Assembly: GCF_900102515.1 (NCBI RefSeq)
Contig: NZ_FMVS01000006.1
Location: 90,198-154,197, forward strand
Origin: Butyrivibrio sp. INlla14
GTDB lineage: Bacteria; Bacillota; Clostridia; Lachnospirales; Lachnospiraceae
Direction: 5' to 3'
Length of the DNA stretch: 64,000 nucleotides
Part shown: piece by piece, positions 38,181 to 47,260 of the stretch
How the letters are laid out: the number at the start of each line of letters is the position of its first letter
Numbering within the stretch: the first letter of the stretch is position 1
Translations under genes and position numbers: made by a program
Notes under the pieces: model-generated
What the model was told of the DNA's origin: nothing
The model's database searches: none
The model's input: the letters and a program-made list of their open reading frames with translations, nothing else

Positions 38181-38216
38181 GGTGTAGAAACTCGTGTTTC
38201 TATGCCTTTTTCTTTT
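38181..38216 (+). terminator. Riboswitch expression-platform terminator
   Basis: Stem ggtgtagaaac / gtttctatgcc (two G-U type pairs) with a 4-nt loop and TTTTTCTTTT. Its 5' strand is also complementary, with a 2-nt bulge, to the aptamer's GTTTCTACC, so aptamer folding and an alternative antiterminating pairing could compete. Confidence 0.88.
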
Positions 38217-38293
38217 GCTCAATTTGCTCTAAAGAAAAACAATAGAACATCCTACAAATGACCTGTGCTCGATATCAAAAAATGGAGGATGAG

Positions 38294-39556
38294 ATGAAAA
38301 AGTTTAAAAAGATTCTGTCAGCAGTTCTTGCTGCAACAATGGTAATGGCATCATTATCTGCCTGCGGAAACGCAAATGAAACAGAAACAGCATCTGAGGC
38401 TACAAGCACAGGCGCAGAGGCTACAGAGGCTACACAGGCTCCTGCATCAGATGTTAAGATTGGTTTCATTTTTCTGCACGATGAGAACTCAACATACGAT
38501 CTGAACTTTATCAACGGTGCTACACAGGCTTGCGAGGCAGCAGGTGTTGAGTACATGTTCAAGACAAATATCCCTGAGGGACAGGAGTGCTATGAGGCTG
38601 CATGTGAACTTGCAGATGCAGGCTGCGATATCGTATTTGCAGATTCTTTTGGCCATGAAGATTACATGATCGAGGCTGCCAAGGAATATCCTGAAGTTCA
38701 GTTCTGTCATGCAACAGGTACAAAGGCACATACAGAGGGCCTTTCCAATTACCATAACGCTTTCGCTACAATTTATGAGGGTCGTTATCTTGCAGGTATC
38801 GCTGCAGGAATGAAGCTTAACGAGATGATCGCAAATGGTGACATCACAGAAGACCAGGCTAAGATTGGTTATGTTGGTGCTTACACATATGCAGAAGTTA
38901 TTTCAGGTTATACATCATTCTTCCTCGGCGCCCGCTCTGTATGCCCATCAGCTACAATGGAAGTAACATTCACAGGCTCATGGTACGATGAGACAGCTGA
39001 AAAGGAAGGCGCTAACAAGCTTATTGAAGATGGTTGTGTTCTTCTTTCACAGCACGCTGATTCAATGGGAGCTCCTACAGCATGCGAAAAGGCTGGTGTT
39101 CCAGACGTATCCTATAACGGAAGCACAGCAGCAGCTTGCCCTAACACATTTATCGTTTCTTCAAGAATTGACTGGGCACCATATTTTGCATACATCATTG
39201 ACGCTGTAGCAAACAAAACAGAGATTGCTACTGACTGGGTTGGAACACTTGAGACTGGTTCTGTAGTTCTTACAGACCTTGGAAATGCAGCAGCAGAGGG
39301 AACTGCTGAGGCACTTGCAGAGGCTGAAAAAGCTATGAATGCAGGAACACTTCATGTATTTGATACTACTACATTTACTGTAAACGGTGAGGCGCTTACA
39401 TCTTATGTTGCTGATGTTGACACAGATCCTGAGTACACTGCTGATACAGAAGTTATCACAGATGGTTACTTTGCAGAGTCTGGTTCTGAATTCAGATCAG
39501 CTCCTTACTTCGATTTACAGATCGATGGAATTTCACTTCTTGATACAGCATATTGA
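38294..39556 (+). CDS. BMP-family nucleoside-binding lipoprotein (ABC substrate-binding protein)
   Basis: About 420 aa. Signal peptide MKKFKKILSAVLAATMVMAS with lipobox LSAC, then a Thr/Glu/Ala-rich linker and a BMP/PnrA-like periplasmic-binding fold (KIGFIFLHDENSTYDLNF, GCDIVFADSFGHEDYM, KIGYVGAYTYAEVISGYTSF). BMP lipoproteins of this kind bind purine nucleosides. GGAGG is spaced for ATG 38294 (upstream in-frame codons lack such spacing). First gene of the riboswitch operon, resembling B. subtilis nupN. Confidence 0.93.
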   Translation: MKKFKKILSAVLAATMVMASLSACGNANETETASEATSTGAEATEATQAPASDVKIGFIFLHDENSTYDLNFINGATQACEAAGVEYMFKTNIPEGQECYEAACELADAGCDIVFADSFGHEDYMIEAAKEYPEVQFCHATGTKAHTEGLSNYHNAFATIYEGRYLAGIAAGMKLNEMIANGDITEDQAKIGYVGAYTYAEVISGYTSFFLGARSVCPSATMEVTFTGSWYDETAEKEGANKLIEDGCVLLSQHADSMGAPTACEKAGVPDVSYNGSTAAACPNTFIVSSRIDWAPYFAYIIDAVANKTEIATDWVGTLETGSVVLTDLGNAAAEGTAEALAEAEKAMNAGTLHVFDTTTFTVNGEALTSYVADVDTDPEYTADTEVITDGYFAESGSEFRSAPYFDLQIDGISLLDTAY

Positions 39557-39575
39557 TCTTTAATTATGTGAGCTG

Positions 39576-39629
39576 AGGAAATCTTTGTGAGCACAGCTTT
39601 TTGCTGTGCTGCAAAGATTTCCTATTTTT
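39576..39629 (+). terminator. Long hairpin terminator/attenuator inside the nucleoside operon
   Basis: aggaaatctttg / caaagatttcct (12 perfect pairs) enclose an inner agcacagc/gctgtgct stem, followed by ATTTTT. Its place between the lipoprotein and ATPase genes suggests partial termination, giving more binding protein than transporter. Confidence 0.85.
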
Positions 39630-39662
39630 AGTCTATATTGATTTTTTTGAAAGGTGATAATT

Positions 39663-41189
39663 GTGGAAAAGAGAGAAGTAGCCATATCGCTTCGTGGCAT
39701 TACAAAGTCTTTTGGTGATGTAACAGCAAACAGCAATGTCAATCTGGATGTTTACAAGGGCGAGATATTATCTCTTCTTGGTGAAAACGGAAGTGGCAAA
39801 ACAACACTTATGAATATGCTTGCTGGAATCTATTATCCTGATGCAGGCCAGATAATCATAAACGGCAAAGAGGCTGTCATCCGCTCTCCTAGAGATGCGT
39901 TTGATCTTGGAATAGGCATGGTCCATCAGCATTTTAAGCTTATTGATGTGTTCAATGCCACAGAGAATATAATTCTGGGGCTTGAAGGCAAGCTTAATAT
40001 CAAAGAGGCTGAGAAAAGAATTATAGAAATCTGCGACAAATACGGATTCGAGATCAATACAAAAAAGAAAATATATGACATGTCCGTTTCTGAAAAGCAG
40101 ACAGTTGAAATTGTAAAGGTACTCTATAGAGGAGCGGATATCCTGATATTGGATGAACCCACAGCCGTACTGACTCCTCAGGAAACTGAGAAACTTTTTA
40201 ATGTCATGCGCAATATGAAAAAAGATGGAAAGTCCATAGTTATTATTACTCACAAGTTAAACGAAGTGCAGAGCATATCTGATAGAGTTGCGGTTCTTCG
40301 TCATGGAGAATTCATAAGTGACATGAAGACCAGTAGTACCAACGCTCAGGAAATGACAGATATGATGGTAGGCCATTCAGTTTCTCTTAATATTGACAGA
40401 CCTGAGCCTGTAGAGCCTAAGCCTCGTATCGTAGTGGAGAATCTCACGGTCGTTGATGAAGATGGAATAGTTAAGCTTGACGATGTATCTTTTACCGCCA
40501 ACACAGGAGAAATACTGGGAATCGCGGGAATATCCGGTTGTGGACAAAAAGAACTATTAAGGGCAATTGCAGGTCTTGAGATGATCGAAAATGGAAAGAT
40601 CACATATATTCACCAGGACGGAAGGACAGAGGAACTTCTCGGTAAATCACCAAGGGAAATCTCTGATCTTGGCGTAAAACTGTCATTTGTTCCTGAAGAC
40701 AGACTTGGAATGGGACTTGTTGGAAATATGAACCTCGCAGATAATATGATGCTCAGGTCCTATAGAAGCGGTAAGTCCAGATTTTTTACAGAGAAAAAAG
40801 AGCCCAGAAAGCTCGCAGAGAGGGTTGTGTCAAAGCTGCAGGTTGTAACTCCAAGTATTGATACCCCTGTGCGCCTTTTGTCCGGCGGAAATGTACAAAA
40901 GATCCTTGTCGGCAGAGAAATATCCTCAAGACCTAAGGTGCTGATGACTGCATACGCCGTAAGAGGCCTTGATATTAGTTCTTCCTACCAGATATACGAT
41001 CTTATCAATCAGCAAAAGAAGCGTGGAGCAGCAGTTCTTTTTGTCGGCGAAGATCTGGATGTTCTCGTTGAACTCTGCGACAGGATTCTTGTCCTTTGCG
41101 ATGGCAAGGTTACGGGAATTGTAGATGGCAGAAATACCGATAAATATACCTTGGGGTCAATGATGACCAAGAAAGGAGAGGCTTCATAA
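39663..41189 (+). CDS. ABC transporter ATP-binding protein, duplicated ATPase (nucleoside/sugar type)
   Basis: 508 aa with two ABC domains. The first has Walker A GENGSGKTT, signature-like MSVSEKQTVEIV and Walker B LILDEPTAVLTPQE. The second has a weaker P-loop (GISGCGQKEL), signature LLSGGNVQKILVGRE and a degenerate Walker B (VLMTAYAVRGLDIS). One degenerate site is normal for this family. A GTG at 39663 follows AAAGGTG with good spacing (another GTG at 39654 overlaps the site). NupO-like. Its stop shares one base with the next ATG. Confidence 0.93.
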   Translation: MEKREVAISLRGITKSFGDVTANSNVNLDVYKGEILSLLGENGSGKTTLMNMLAGIYYPDAGQIIINGKEAVIRSPRDAFDLGIGMVHQHFKLIDVFNATENIILGLEGKLNIKEAEKRIIEICDKYGFEINTKKKIYDMSVSEKQTVEIVKVLYRGADILILDEPTAVLTPQETEKLFNVMRNMKKDGKSIVIITHKLNEVQSISDRVAVLRHGEFISDMKTSSTNAQEMTDMMVGHSVSLNIDRPEPVEPKPRIVVENLTVVDEDGIVKLDDVSFTANTGEILGIAGISGCGQKELLRAIAGLEMIENGKITYIHQDGRTEELLGKSPREISDLGVKLSFVPEDRLGMGLVGNMNLADNMMLRSYRSGKSRFFTEKKEPRKLAERVVSKLQVVTPSIDTPVRLLSGGNVQKILVGREISSRPKVLMTAYAVRGLDISSSYQIYDLINQQKKRGAAVLFVGEDLDVLVELCDRILVLCDGKVTGIVDGRNTDKYTLGSMMTKKGEAS

Positions 41190-42289
41190 TGGCACAGATA
41201 GTAAAAGAGCCTCGTTTTCACATTGTAAAAAGAGCTGACATCAGCAGCAAAAAAGCGTGGACTATAAGAATAATTGCGATTCTGGCTGCACTTGCCTTAT
41301 GCGCACTTATCACTATGGTCTGCACAGGCGATAATCCTATATCTATATTTACTACAATTTTTAAAGGGGCATTTGGCACTCAGAGAAAGAGCTGGATAAC
41401 ACTTCAGTATGTTGCCATTCTTCTGATCATTTCACTGGCCCTGACACCCGCATTTAAGATGCAGTTCTGGAATGTCGGCGGCGAAGGACAGGTCCTGATT
41501 GGAGGTCTTGCAGCGGCGGCATGTATGATCACACTATCAGACAAGCTTCCAAATGCAGTCGTGATCATCCTTATGATAGTATCTTCTATACTGGCAGGTG
41601 CAATTTGGGGAGTAATTCCTGCCTTCTTTAAAGCCATGTGGAACACCAATGAAACACTCTCAACACTTATGATGAACTATATCGCAACACAGCTTGTGGC
41701 GTATTTTACTATTGTGTGGGAAGTTCCTAAGGGATCAGGCAAGATTGGTATTATTAACCAGAACTCAAACATAGGCTGGCTTCCAAACGTTGGCAATAAA
41801 TATCTTCTGAGCATTATAGTTGCCGTTTTAGTCACTATTGGAATGTATATCTATCTGAAATTTACCAAGCACGGATATGAGATAGAAGTTGTCGGCGAAA
41901 GCCAGAACACAGCCAGATACGTAGGAATAAGTGTTGGAAAGGTTGTGATCAGGACCATGTTTTTATCTGGTGCAATTTGCGGCTTGGCAGGACTTCTTTT
42001 GGTGGGAGGTATTAACCATACAATAACCACAACTATTTCCGATGGGCAGGGCTTTACAGGCGTTATGGTTTCATGGCTCGCCAAGTTTAATCCGGTTGCC
42101 ATGATCTTCACCAGCCTTCTTATCATTTTCATGGACAGAGGCGCCAGCGAAATATCCACTGTATTTGAGCTCAATCAGAGCTTTGCAGATATTCTGACTG
42201 GAATCATCCTTTTCTTTATTATTGGATGTGAGTTTTTTATCAGATATAAGATCCTTGTACGTAAAGATCTTGGGAAGGAGAACGCATAA
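41189..42289 (+). CDS. ABC transporter permease (nucleoside uptake, NupP-like)
   Basis: 366 aa, multi-helix permease of the branched-chain/sugar (BPD_transp_2) family: IRIIAILAALALCALITMV near the N-terminus, NVGGEGQVLIGGLAAA, and FTGVMVSWLAKFNPVAMI. TAATG overlaps on both sides couple it to the ATPase and to the second permease. Confidence 0.93.
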   Translation: MAQIVKEPRFHIVKRADISSKKAWTIRIIAILAALALCALITMVCTGDNPISIFTTIFKGAFGTQRKSWITLQYVAILLIISLALTPAFKMQFWNVGGEGQVLIGGLAAAACMITLSDKLPNAVVIILMIVSSILAGAIWGVIPAFFKAMWNTNETLSTLMMNYIATQLVAYFTIVWEVPKGSGKIGIINQNSNIGWLPNVGNKYLLSIIVAVLVTIGMYIYLKFTKHGYEIEVVGESQNTARYVGISVGKVVIRTMFLSGAICGLAGLLLVGGINHTITTTISDGQGFTGVMVSWLAKFNPVAMIFTSLLIIFMDRGASEISTVFELNQSFADILTGIILFFIIGCEFFIRYKILVRKDLGKENA

Positions 42290-43278
42290 TGTTTAGTTTG
42301 GTTGCATTTATACCAAGAGCTGTACAGCAGGGCGTTCCTCTGCTATTTGGAAGTACAGGTGAGACAATCACGGAAAAATCAGGGAATCTGAATCTTGGAA
42401 TTCCAGGTGTCATGTATGTTGGTGCAATAAGCGGTGTTATAGGATCTTTTTTCTATGAACAGGCAGCCTCAGGGCAGCTAAATGGCTTCCTGGCAGTCTT
42501 TATACCTCTTATCTGTGCACTTGTAGGCTCCTTTTTAATGGGGCTGTTATACTGCTTTTTGACAGTAAGTTTAAGAGCCAATCAGAATGTTACAGGCCTT
42601 GCTATGACTACCTTTGGTATAGGCTTTGGAAATTTCTTTGGCGGATCACTAATTAAGCTGGCAGGTGCTGATGTTCCATCAATTTCACTCTCAGCCACCT
42701 CTGCATATTTTAGCAGAACTCTGCCTTTTGCTACGAAAACAGGCTGGTTTGGCAAAGTTTTCTTTTCCTACGGATTTTTGGCATACGTTGCCATTATCAT
42801 TGCTTTAATATGTGCCTATGTCCTTAAAAAGACAAGAGTAGGCCTTCACCTTCGCGCTGTGGGAGAAGATCCTGCTGCGGCGGATGCAGCTGGAATCAAT
42901 GTTAAAAGATATAAATATGTCTCAACATGTCTTGGCTGTATGATTGCTGGACTTGGCGGTTTATACTATGTAATGGATTATGCATGCGGAGTATGGTCAA
43001 ATGATGCCTTTGGAGACAGAGGATGGCTTGCTATTGCCCTGGTTATCTTTACAGTATGGAAGCCTGATGTGAGCGTTTTATCTTCTATACTTTTCGGAGG
43101 ACTGTACATTTTATACTTGTACCTTCCATCGGGAACACACACTGAGTATAAAGAGCTATATAAGATGATTCCTTACATTGTAACTCTAGTGGTTCTTGTT
43201 TTTACCAGTATGAGAAATAAAAAGGAAGATCAGCCTCCAAAGAGCCTTGGAACCAACTATTTCCGCGAAGAAAGATAA
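42289..43278 (+). CDS. ABC transporter permease (nucleoside uptake, NupQ-like)
   Basis: 329-aa second permease of the same family. GETITEKSGNLNLGIPGVMYVGA near the N-terminus, LRAVGEDPAAADAAGINV in the cytosolic loop and GDRGWLAIALVIF are typical. Starts on the last base of the previous stop. Completes a lipoprotein/ATPase/two-permease uptake system. Confidence 0.93.
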   Translation: MFSLVAFIPRAVQQGVPLLFGSTGETITEKSGNLNLGIPGVMYVGAISGVIGSFFYEQAASGQLNGFLAVFIPLICALVGSFLMGLLYCFLTVSLRANQNVTGLAMTTFGIGFGNFFGGSLIKLAGADVPSISLSATSAYFSRTLPFATKTGWFGKVFFSYGFLAYVAIIIALICAYVLKKTRVGLHLRAVGEDPAAADAAGINVKRYKYVSTCLGCMIAGLGGLYYVMDYACGVWSNDAFGDRGWLAIALVIFTVWKPDVSVLSSILFGGLYILYLYLPSGTHTEYKELYKMIPYIVTLVVLVFTSMRNKKEDQPPKSLGTNYFREER

Positions 43279-43298
43279 AGTAAAAGAAGGTGCAAAAA

Positions 43299-43877
43299 AT
43301 GAATTTTCTTGAAGAGAGAATTATCAAAGACGGCGTTGTAAAAGAAGGCAACATCTTAAAGGTGGATAGCTTTTTAAACCATCAGCTTGACGTTGAGCTT
43401 TTTGATCAGATGGGCGCTGAATGGGCAAAAAGATTTGAAGGTGTTGAGATAAATAAATTCCTTACTATCGAAGCATCAGGCATAGGAATTGCCTGCGTTG
43501 CTGCAAGACATTTTAATGTTCCTGTGGTCTTTGCCAAAAAGTCCCAGAGCGTCAACCTCGATGGCGAGATGTATACAGCAGACGTTGAGTCTTTTACCCA
43601 TAAAAACAAGAATCATGTGATTGTATCCAAAAAGTTCCTGAATGAAAATGACAAGGTTCTTATCATTGATGATTTCCTTGCAAACGGATGTGCATTGCAG
43701 GGCCTTATTTCAATAATAAATAGTGCAGGAGCCACTGTGGCAGGCATTGGAATAGCTATAGAAAAGGGCTTCCAGCCAGGCGGACAGATAATCAGAAACC
43801 TGGGCTACAAACTTGAATCCCTTGCAATAGTTGATGGAATGGACCCTGCAACAGGCAAGATCAATTTTAGAAGTTGA
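43299..43877 (+). CDS. xpt: Xanthine phosphoribosyltransferase
   Basis: Converts xanthine + PRPP to XMP for purine salvage. 192 aa. Type I PRTase with the PRPP-binding motif [14 protein letters not shown], plus [15 protein letters not shown] near the N-terminus and [16 protein letters not shown], characteristic of Xpt. AAGAAGGTG before the ATG at 43299. Last gene of the guanine-riboswitch operon, giving a consistent import-and-salvage unit. Confidence 0.95.
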   Translation: MNFLEERIIKDGVVKEGNILKVDSFLNHQLDVELFDQMGAEWAKRFEGVEINKFLTIEASGIGIACVAARHFNVPVVFAKKSQSVNLDGEMYTADVESFTHKNKNHVIVSKKFLNENDKVLIIDDFLANGCALQGLISIINSAGATVAGIGIAIEKGFQPGGQIIRNLGYKLESLAIVDGMDPATGKINFRS

Positions 43878-43880
43878 ATT

Positions 43881-44084
43881 ACTGCTGATTCCAGTGTGAA
43901 TCAGCAGTAGGTATAGGCCAGTACTTTCTGGAAGTGCTCAGAAGTACTGGTCTATTATTATGTAGCACAAGACCGGCAAGCGAATGGATGCTTGCATACA
44001 AATTCATTTGCCGGTCGTAAGAACATGGAGCACTAAGTGCGGAATGTTCGTGTGCGAAATCGAGTAGGAGTCAGCCTACTCGAT
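43881..44084. repeat. Cluster of four different hairpins after xpt
   Basis: H1 actgctgatt/aatcagcagt (43881-43908); H2 taggccagtactt/aagtactggtcta (43914-43954, one wobble); H3 gaccggcaa/ttgccggtc (43971-44016); H4 atcgagtagg/cctactcgat (44059-44084). None has a convincing T-tract. They share no sequence with one another. The rest of the gap 43878-44421 holds a dispersed repeat (44092-44120) and hairpin-array copy A. Confidence 0.78.
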
Positions 44085-44091
44085 CCCAAAA

Positions 44092-44120
44092 TGAGCCTTA
44101 GGACGGGGTTAGTGGGCCAT
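44092..44120. repeat. Dispersed ATGAGCCTTAG(G)GACGG repeat
   Basis: atgagccttaggacgggg is nearly identical to 47126-47142. It belongs to the same family as the GACTCCGTCCCC elements, in opposite orientation. Confidence 0.6.
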
Positions 44121-44142
44121 TTTCTGTGTCCATTGCTGGTCC

Positions 44143-44304
44143 GCTTACACGAAAGTAGCTGAAAGGCGTAAATGCATATAAGCAAGTTAAGCATAGTGGA
44201 ACTAGTGCGCTTACACGAAAACAGCTGAAAGGTAGGATTTCATGTAAGCCAGAAAATTAGCTGGCTTATACGAAAATGGTAGTAAGGCGTAGTTTCATAT
44301 AAGC
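44143..44304. repeat. Composite hairpin element, copy A (truncated, three 41-nt units)
   Basis: Units at 44143-44183, 44209-44249 and 44264-44304, each exactly 41 nt, reading GCTTAyACGAAA, a 17-nt purine-rich loop, then (T)TTCATrTAAGC or GCATATAAGC. Spacers are 25 and 14 nt. By spacer order it equals units 3-5 of the five-unit copies B-D. A decayed piece (ttacacgaagtagc) lies near 44384. The aldo/keto reductase gene begins 118 bp downstream. Confidence 0.88.
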
Positions 44305-44421
44305 AAGTAAAAATGAAGTTCTTAATGTGGTATATTTATTTAATGAACGCTAGAGGAGAAAATGCATTGTAAATATTGTGTGATTACACGAAGTAGCTAA
44401 TTAACTCCAGAGGAAAACAAT

Positions 44422-45381
44422 ATGAGCTTATATACAAAAATCAACGGAATAAACAAAGACGTATCCAGGATATTTCTAGGGACAGGCTTTTTACCTAATT
44501 TGGAAGACTATGACGCTTGGCTTACAGGAATACTTGATACAGGTGTTAATGCAATAGACACCGCGAGAATCTACCCGGATTCTGAGAAAACCATAGGAAA
44601 ATGGCTGGATAAGACAGGAGTCCGGGACAAAGTTGTGCTCCTTAGTAAGTGCGGACATCCTGATGGCGCCATAAAAAGAGTCAACCAAGAAGCCATGATG
44701 TCAGACCTGCAGAAATCTTTAGAGGAACTGCGGGTAGATTTCATAGACATATATATTCTCCATAGAGATGATCCTACTACAGAAGTTGCAGAAATAGTTG
44801 AAACCTTCAACGAGATGAAAGAAAGGGGCAGCATTGGAGTTTTTGGGGGCTCTAACTGGACTTATAAGAGAATACAAGAGGCCAACGAGTATGCCTACAA
44901 AAAGAACCTTGCCCCATTTTCAGTTTCAAGCCCGGGCTTTAGTCTTGCAGACCAGTTGGGAGATGTGTGGGATGATACTTGTGTAACACTCACAGGCAAA
45001 CAGGGGCAACAGGAAAGAAAATGGTATCAGGAAAGTCAAATGCCCGTGATAGCATATTCATCCCTGGCTCATGGCATGTTTTCAGGCAAGATGAAGAGCA
45101 CTGATGCTAATCATGCCAATGACTTCCTGGATATGTTTGCTCTAAGGGGATATGCTTTCCCAGAGAACTTTGAAAGGCTAAGGCGCTGCGAACTTTTGGC
45201 AAAAGAAAAACAGGCTACCGTTTCTCAGATTGCCCTGGCGTGGATTTTTAGGCAATCTATGAATATGTTTGCTGTTGTCAGCACTAGCAGCACAGATAGA
45301 ATGAAAAAGAATATAGAAGCCTTGGAAATTCCTCTATCTGACCAGGAGTGTGAGTTCTTAAATTTGGAGAGAGATATTTAG
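44422..45381 (+). CDS. Aldo/keto reductase
   Basis: 319-aa NAD(P)H-dependent oxidoreductase of the AKR TIM-barrel family. The catalytic tetrad fits NAIDTARIYPDSE (Asp, Tyr), LLSKCGHP (Lys) and DIYILHRDDP (His). The C-terminal cofactor loop reads AVVSTSSTDRMKKNI. AGAGG precedes the ATG. Substrate unknown. It heads a likely three-gene run with a C39-like protein (12 bp later) and a SMP-30 protein. Confidence 0.92.
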   Translation: MSLYTKINGINKDVSRIFLGTGFLPNLEDYDAWLTGILDTGVNAIDTARIYPDSEKTIGKWLDKTGVRDKVVLLSKCGHPDGAIKRVNQEAMMSDLQKSLEELRVDFIDIYILHRDDPTTEVAEIVETFNEMKERGSIGVFGGSNWTYKRIQEANEYAYKKNLAPFSVSSPGFSLADQLGDVWDDTCVTLTGKQGQQERKWYQESQMPVIAYSSLAHGMFSGKMKSTDANHANDFLDMFALRGYAFPENFERLRRCELLAKEKQATVSQIALAWIFRQSMNMFAVVSTSSTDRMKKNIEALEIPLSDQECEFLNLERDI

Positions 45382-45393
45382 AACGGGGAAAAG

Positions 45394-46050
45394 ATGAAAA
45401 AAGTAACTAAGATCATAGGAATAATACTAGGTGTATTGGTGGTGATACCTCTTATATTGCTTCTGATTGTGGGTGTTCGCACACACTTTACTCAGGATGA
45501 TTATTCTGCGGTATATACAGATCCCAAGTACCAGAATCCGGTAAAAATCGCTAATGTTGAAGTAATCCAGCAGCATATTTCTTGTGGATTTGCGGTCATT
45601 GAGATGTTCTCTGCTTGGAATGGTGGAAACGTAACGGAGGATAGCCTGTACGATGAATATGGAACTGTGGTGACTTCAAGTGGCAAGTATTTTTGCAAGG
45701 AGATGAACAAGCAGTTCCCGGAATATACCACAACGATGCACAAATATGTAAAAAATTCAGAGTTTATCGATATCATGTACGAAACCCTGGAATCCGGCAA
45801 ACCTGTTCCTTTTGAGTGGGCGGCATTGTATGGGAATGAATGGACATTGCACTATTCACTGATTGTAGGGGCAGATATTCCAAACGATACAGTCACAGTT
45901 GCTAATCCATATGGATACTACGAAGTGTTGACGCTGGATGAACTTTTGGAACGCACCAGTTTCCGGGCGTATGAGAATATGCCATTTTTCCTGAAAATGG
46001 GATTTGCCATCGGATTGTTTGAGAAGAACACACTATATTCTGTGGAGTAA
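45394..46050 (+). CDS. Membrane-anchored C39-like cysteine peptidase family protein
   Basis: 218 aa. An N-terminal signal anchor (about residues 6-27, IIGIILGVLVVIPLILLLIV) places the rest outside. The core resembles peptidase C39-like/papain-fold proteins: QQHISCGFAVIEMFSAWNG (candidate Cys), LHYSLIVGAD (His) and VANPYGYYE (Asn/Asp region). The nearby genes do not include a bacteriocin or ABC exporter, so the target is unknown. Activity is inferred from motif spacing only. Confidence 0.72.
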   Translation: MKKVTKIIGIILGVLVVIPLILLLIVGVRTHFTQDDYSAVYTDPKYQNPVKIANVEVIQQHISCGFAVIEMFSAWNGGNVTEDSLYDEYGTVVTSSGKYFCKEMNKQFPEYTTTMHKYVKNSEFIDIMYETLESGKPVPFEWAALYGNEWTLHYSLIVGADIPNDTVTVANPYGYYEVLTLDELLERTSFRAYENMPFFLKMGFAIGLFEKNTLYSVE

Positions 46051-46116
46051 AAAGCAAAATGGACCGCAAACCCTTTACGTGAAGAGTGGAACACAAAGCA
46101 GTTATCTAACTGTTGG

Positions 46117-46153
46117 TGCCTGACACGCGGAGAAATGTTTCCTGTGTCAGGCA
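46117..46153. terminator. Hairpin between the C39-like and SMP-30 genes
   Basis: Perfect 10-bp stem tgcctgacac/gtgtcaggca with an inner ggagaaa/tttcct extension. No T-tract follows, so it may be a weak terminator or RNA-stability element. Confidence 0.5.
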
Positions 46154-46219
46154 TTAATGGTTAATGAATGGATTTTACTTAAAGGATTTGAGGTAAGTAG
46201 TAGGAGAGAGGTACTTAAT

Positions 46220-47068
46220 ATGTATAGTGTTGAGGTAGTCAGTAAAGAGCGCTTTTTGCTTGGGGAAGGACCATGCTACGATCCTAGATTTAATAGATTA
46301 TCATGGGTAGATATTGAAAATAAAAAACTTTTCTATAGCAAGAATGGAACAGTGGAAACGCTGGATGTTGACCAGCATATAGGCGCAGCAATTCCATTGA
46401 ACACTTCAGATGGATTTGTTCTTGCATTAGAAGATGGTCTCTACGTATATCAAGATAAAAAAATATCTCTATTAGCAAGCTTTAACAACATTTACAAGGA
46501 TTATTGGCGCTCAAACGACGCAAAAGCAGATTCCAAAGGGCGAATCTGGTTCGGCGCGATGGTTAAAGGTGATGGACATGATCCAGAAGGTAACTTGTAT
46601 TGTTATGATAAAGGCCAAATAAGGTGTATGGTGGAAGGCACCAAAATCTCCAATGGAATGGCTTTTAGTAGTGATAAAACAAAGTTCTTTTTCGCTGATT
46701 CTGGGGAACATACGGTGTCAGTATTTGATTATGATGAGGACAGCGGAAATATTTCCAATAGAAGAACTTTATTCACATTGGAGGATGGAGTCCCGGATGG
46801 CATGACTATTGATTCAGAGGATAATCTTTGGGTGGCTGTTTGGGGCGGCAGTCGTGTTGAAAAACGAAGCGGTCAGACCGGTGAACTATTACAAACAGTT
46901 TTAGTTCCTGCCAAGCAAACATCTTGTTGCTGCTTTGGTGGGGAAGATATGATGACTCTTTACATAACATCAGCAGGAATCGGGCAGAACGGGGAGTATG
47001 ATGGATGCCTGTTTAAGGTCAGAACTGATGTTAAAGGTGTAGCACCTGAGTATTGTACGACAGTCTAA
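46220..47068 (+). CDS. SMP-30/gluconolactonase/LRE-family protein
   Basis: 282-aa six-bladed beta-propeller lactonase family protein. Typical motifs: LLGEGPCYDPRFNRLSWVDI with the metal-binding Glu, SNDAKADSKGRIWFGAM, KISNGMAFSSDKTKFFFADS and PDGMTIDSEDNLWVAVWGG. It would hydrolyse a sugar or aldonic lactone with a divalent metal. AGGAGAGAGG sets the ATG at 46220; the frame opens earlier at 46157. Confidence 0.92.
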   Translation: MYSVEVVSKERFLLGEGPCYDPRFNRLSWVDIENKKLFYSKNGTVETLDVDQHIGAAIPLNTSDGFVLALEDGLYVYQDKKISLLASFNNIYKDYWRSNDAKADSKGRIWFGAMVKGDGHDPEGNLYCYDKGQIRCMVEGTKISNGMAFSSDKTKFFFADSGEHTVSVFDYDEDSGNISNRRTLFTLEDGVPDGMTIDSEDNLWVAVWGGSRVEKRSGQTGELLQTVLVPAKQTSCCCFGGEDMMTLYITSAGIGQNGEYDGCLFKVRTDVKGVAPEYCTTV

Positions 47069-47125
47069 GGCGTCTAGGACCATTCCATGGGGATATCTTA
47101 TGATACCATTGCACGAAAATAAATA

Positions 47126-47182
47126 TGAGCCTTAGGGACGGGAAATCCTTATCTAAATGACATTGACTCCGTCCCCGAGGGC
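47126..47182. repeat. Dispersed GGGACGG / CCGTCCC inverted repeat pair
   Basis: atgagccttagggacggg (47126-47143) and gactccgtccccgaggg (47164-47180) are inverted relative to each other through gggacgg/ccgtccc. This is the most complete member of the dispersed family. It could fold as a hairpin. Confidence 0.65.
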
Positions 47183-47218
47183 CATTAATAGCAGTTATCT
47201 CAATTGAGGTAGCTGCTT

Positions 47219-47257
47219 TTTTATGATACGAGGAATTTTCTCCGAAATTCCTATATA
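47219..47257. repeat. Second copy of the AATTTTCTCCGAAATTCCTATAT motif
   Basis: The block aattttctccgaaattccta with nested aattt/aaatt symmetry, preceded by tttttatgata, matches the hairpin at 11246-11291. The outer stem is poorer in this copy. Confidence 0.65.
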
Positions 47258-47260
47258 GTT

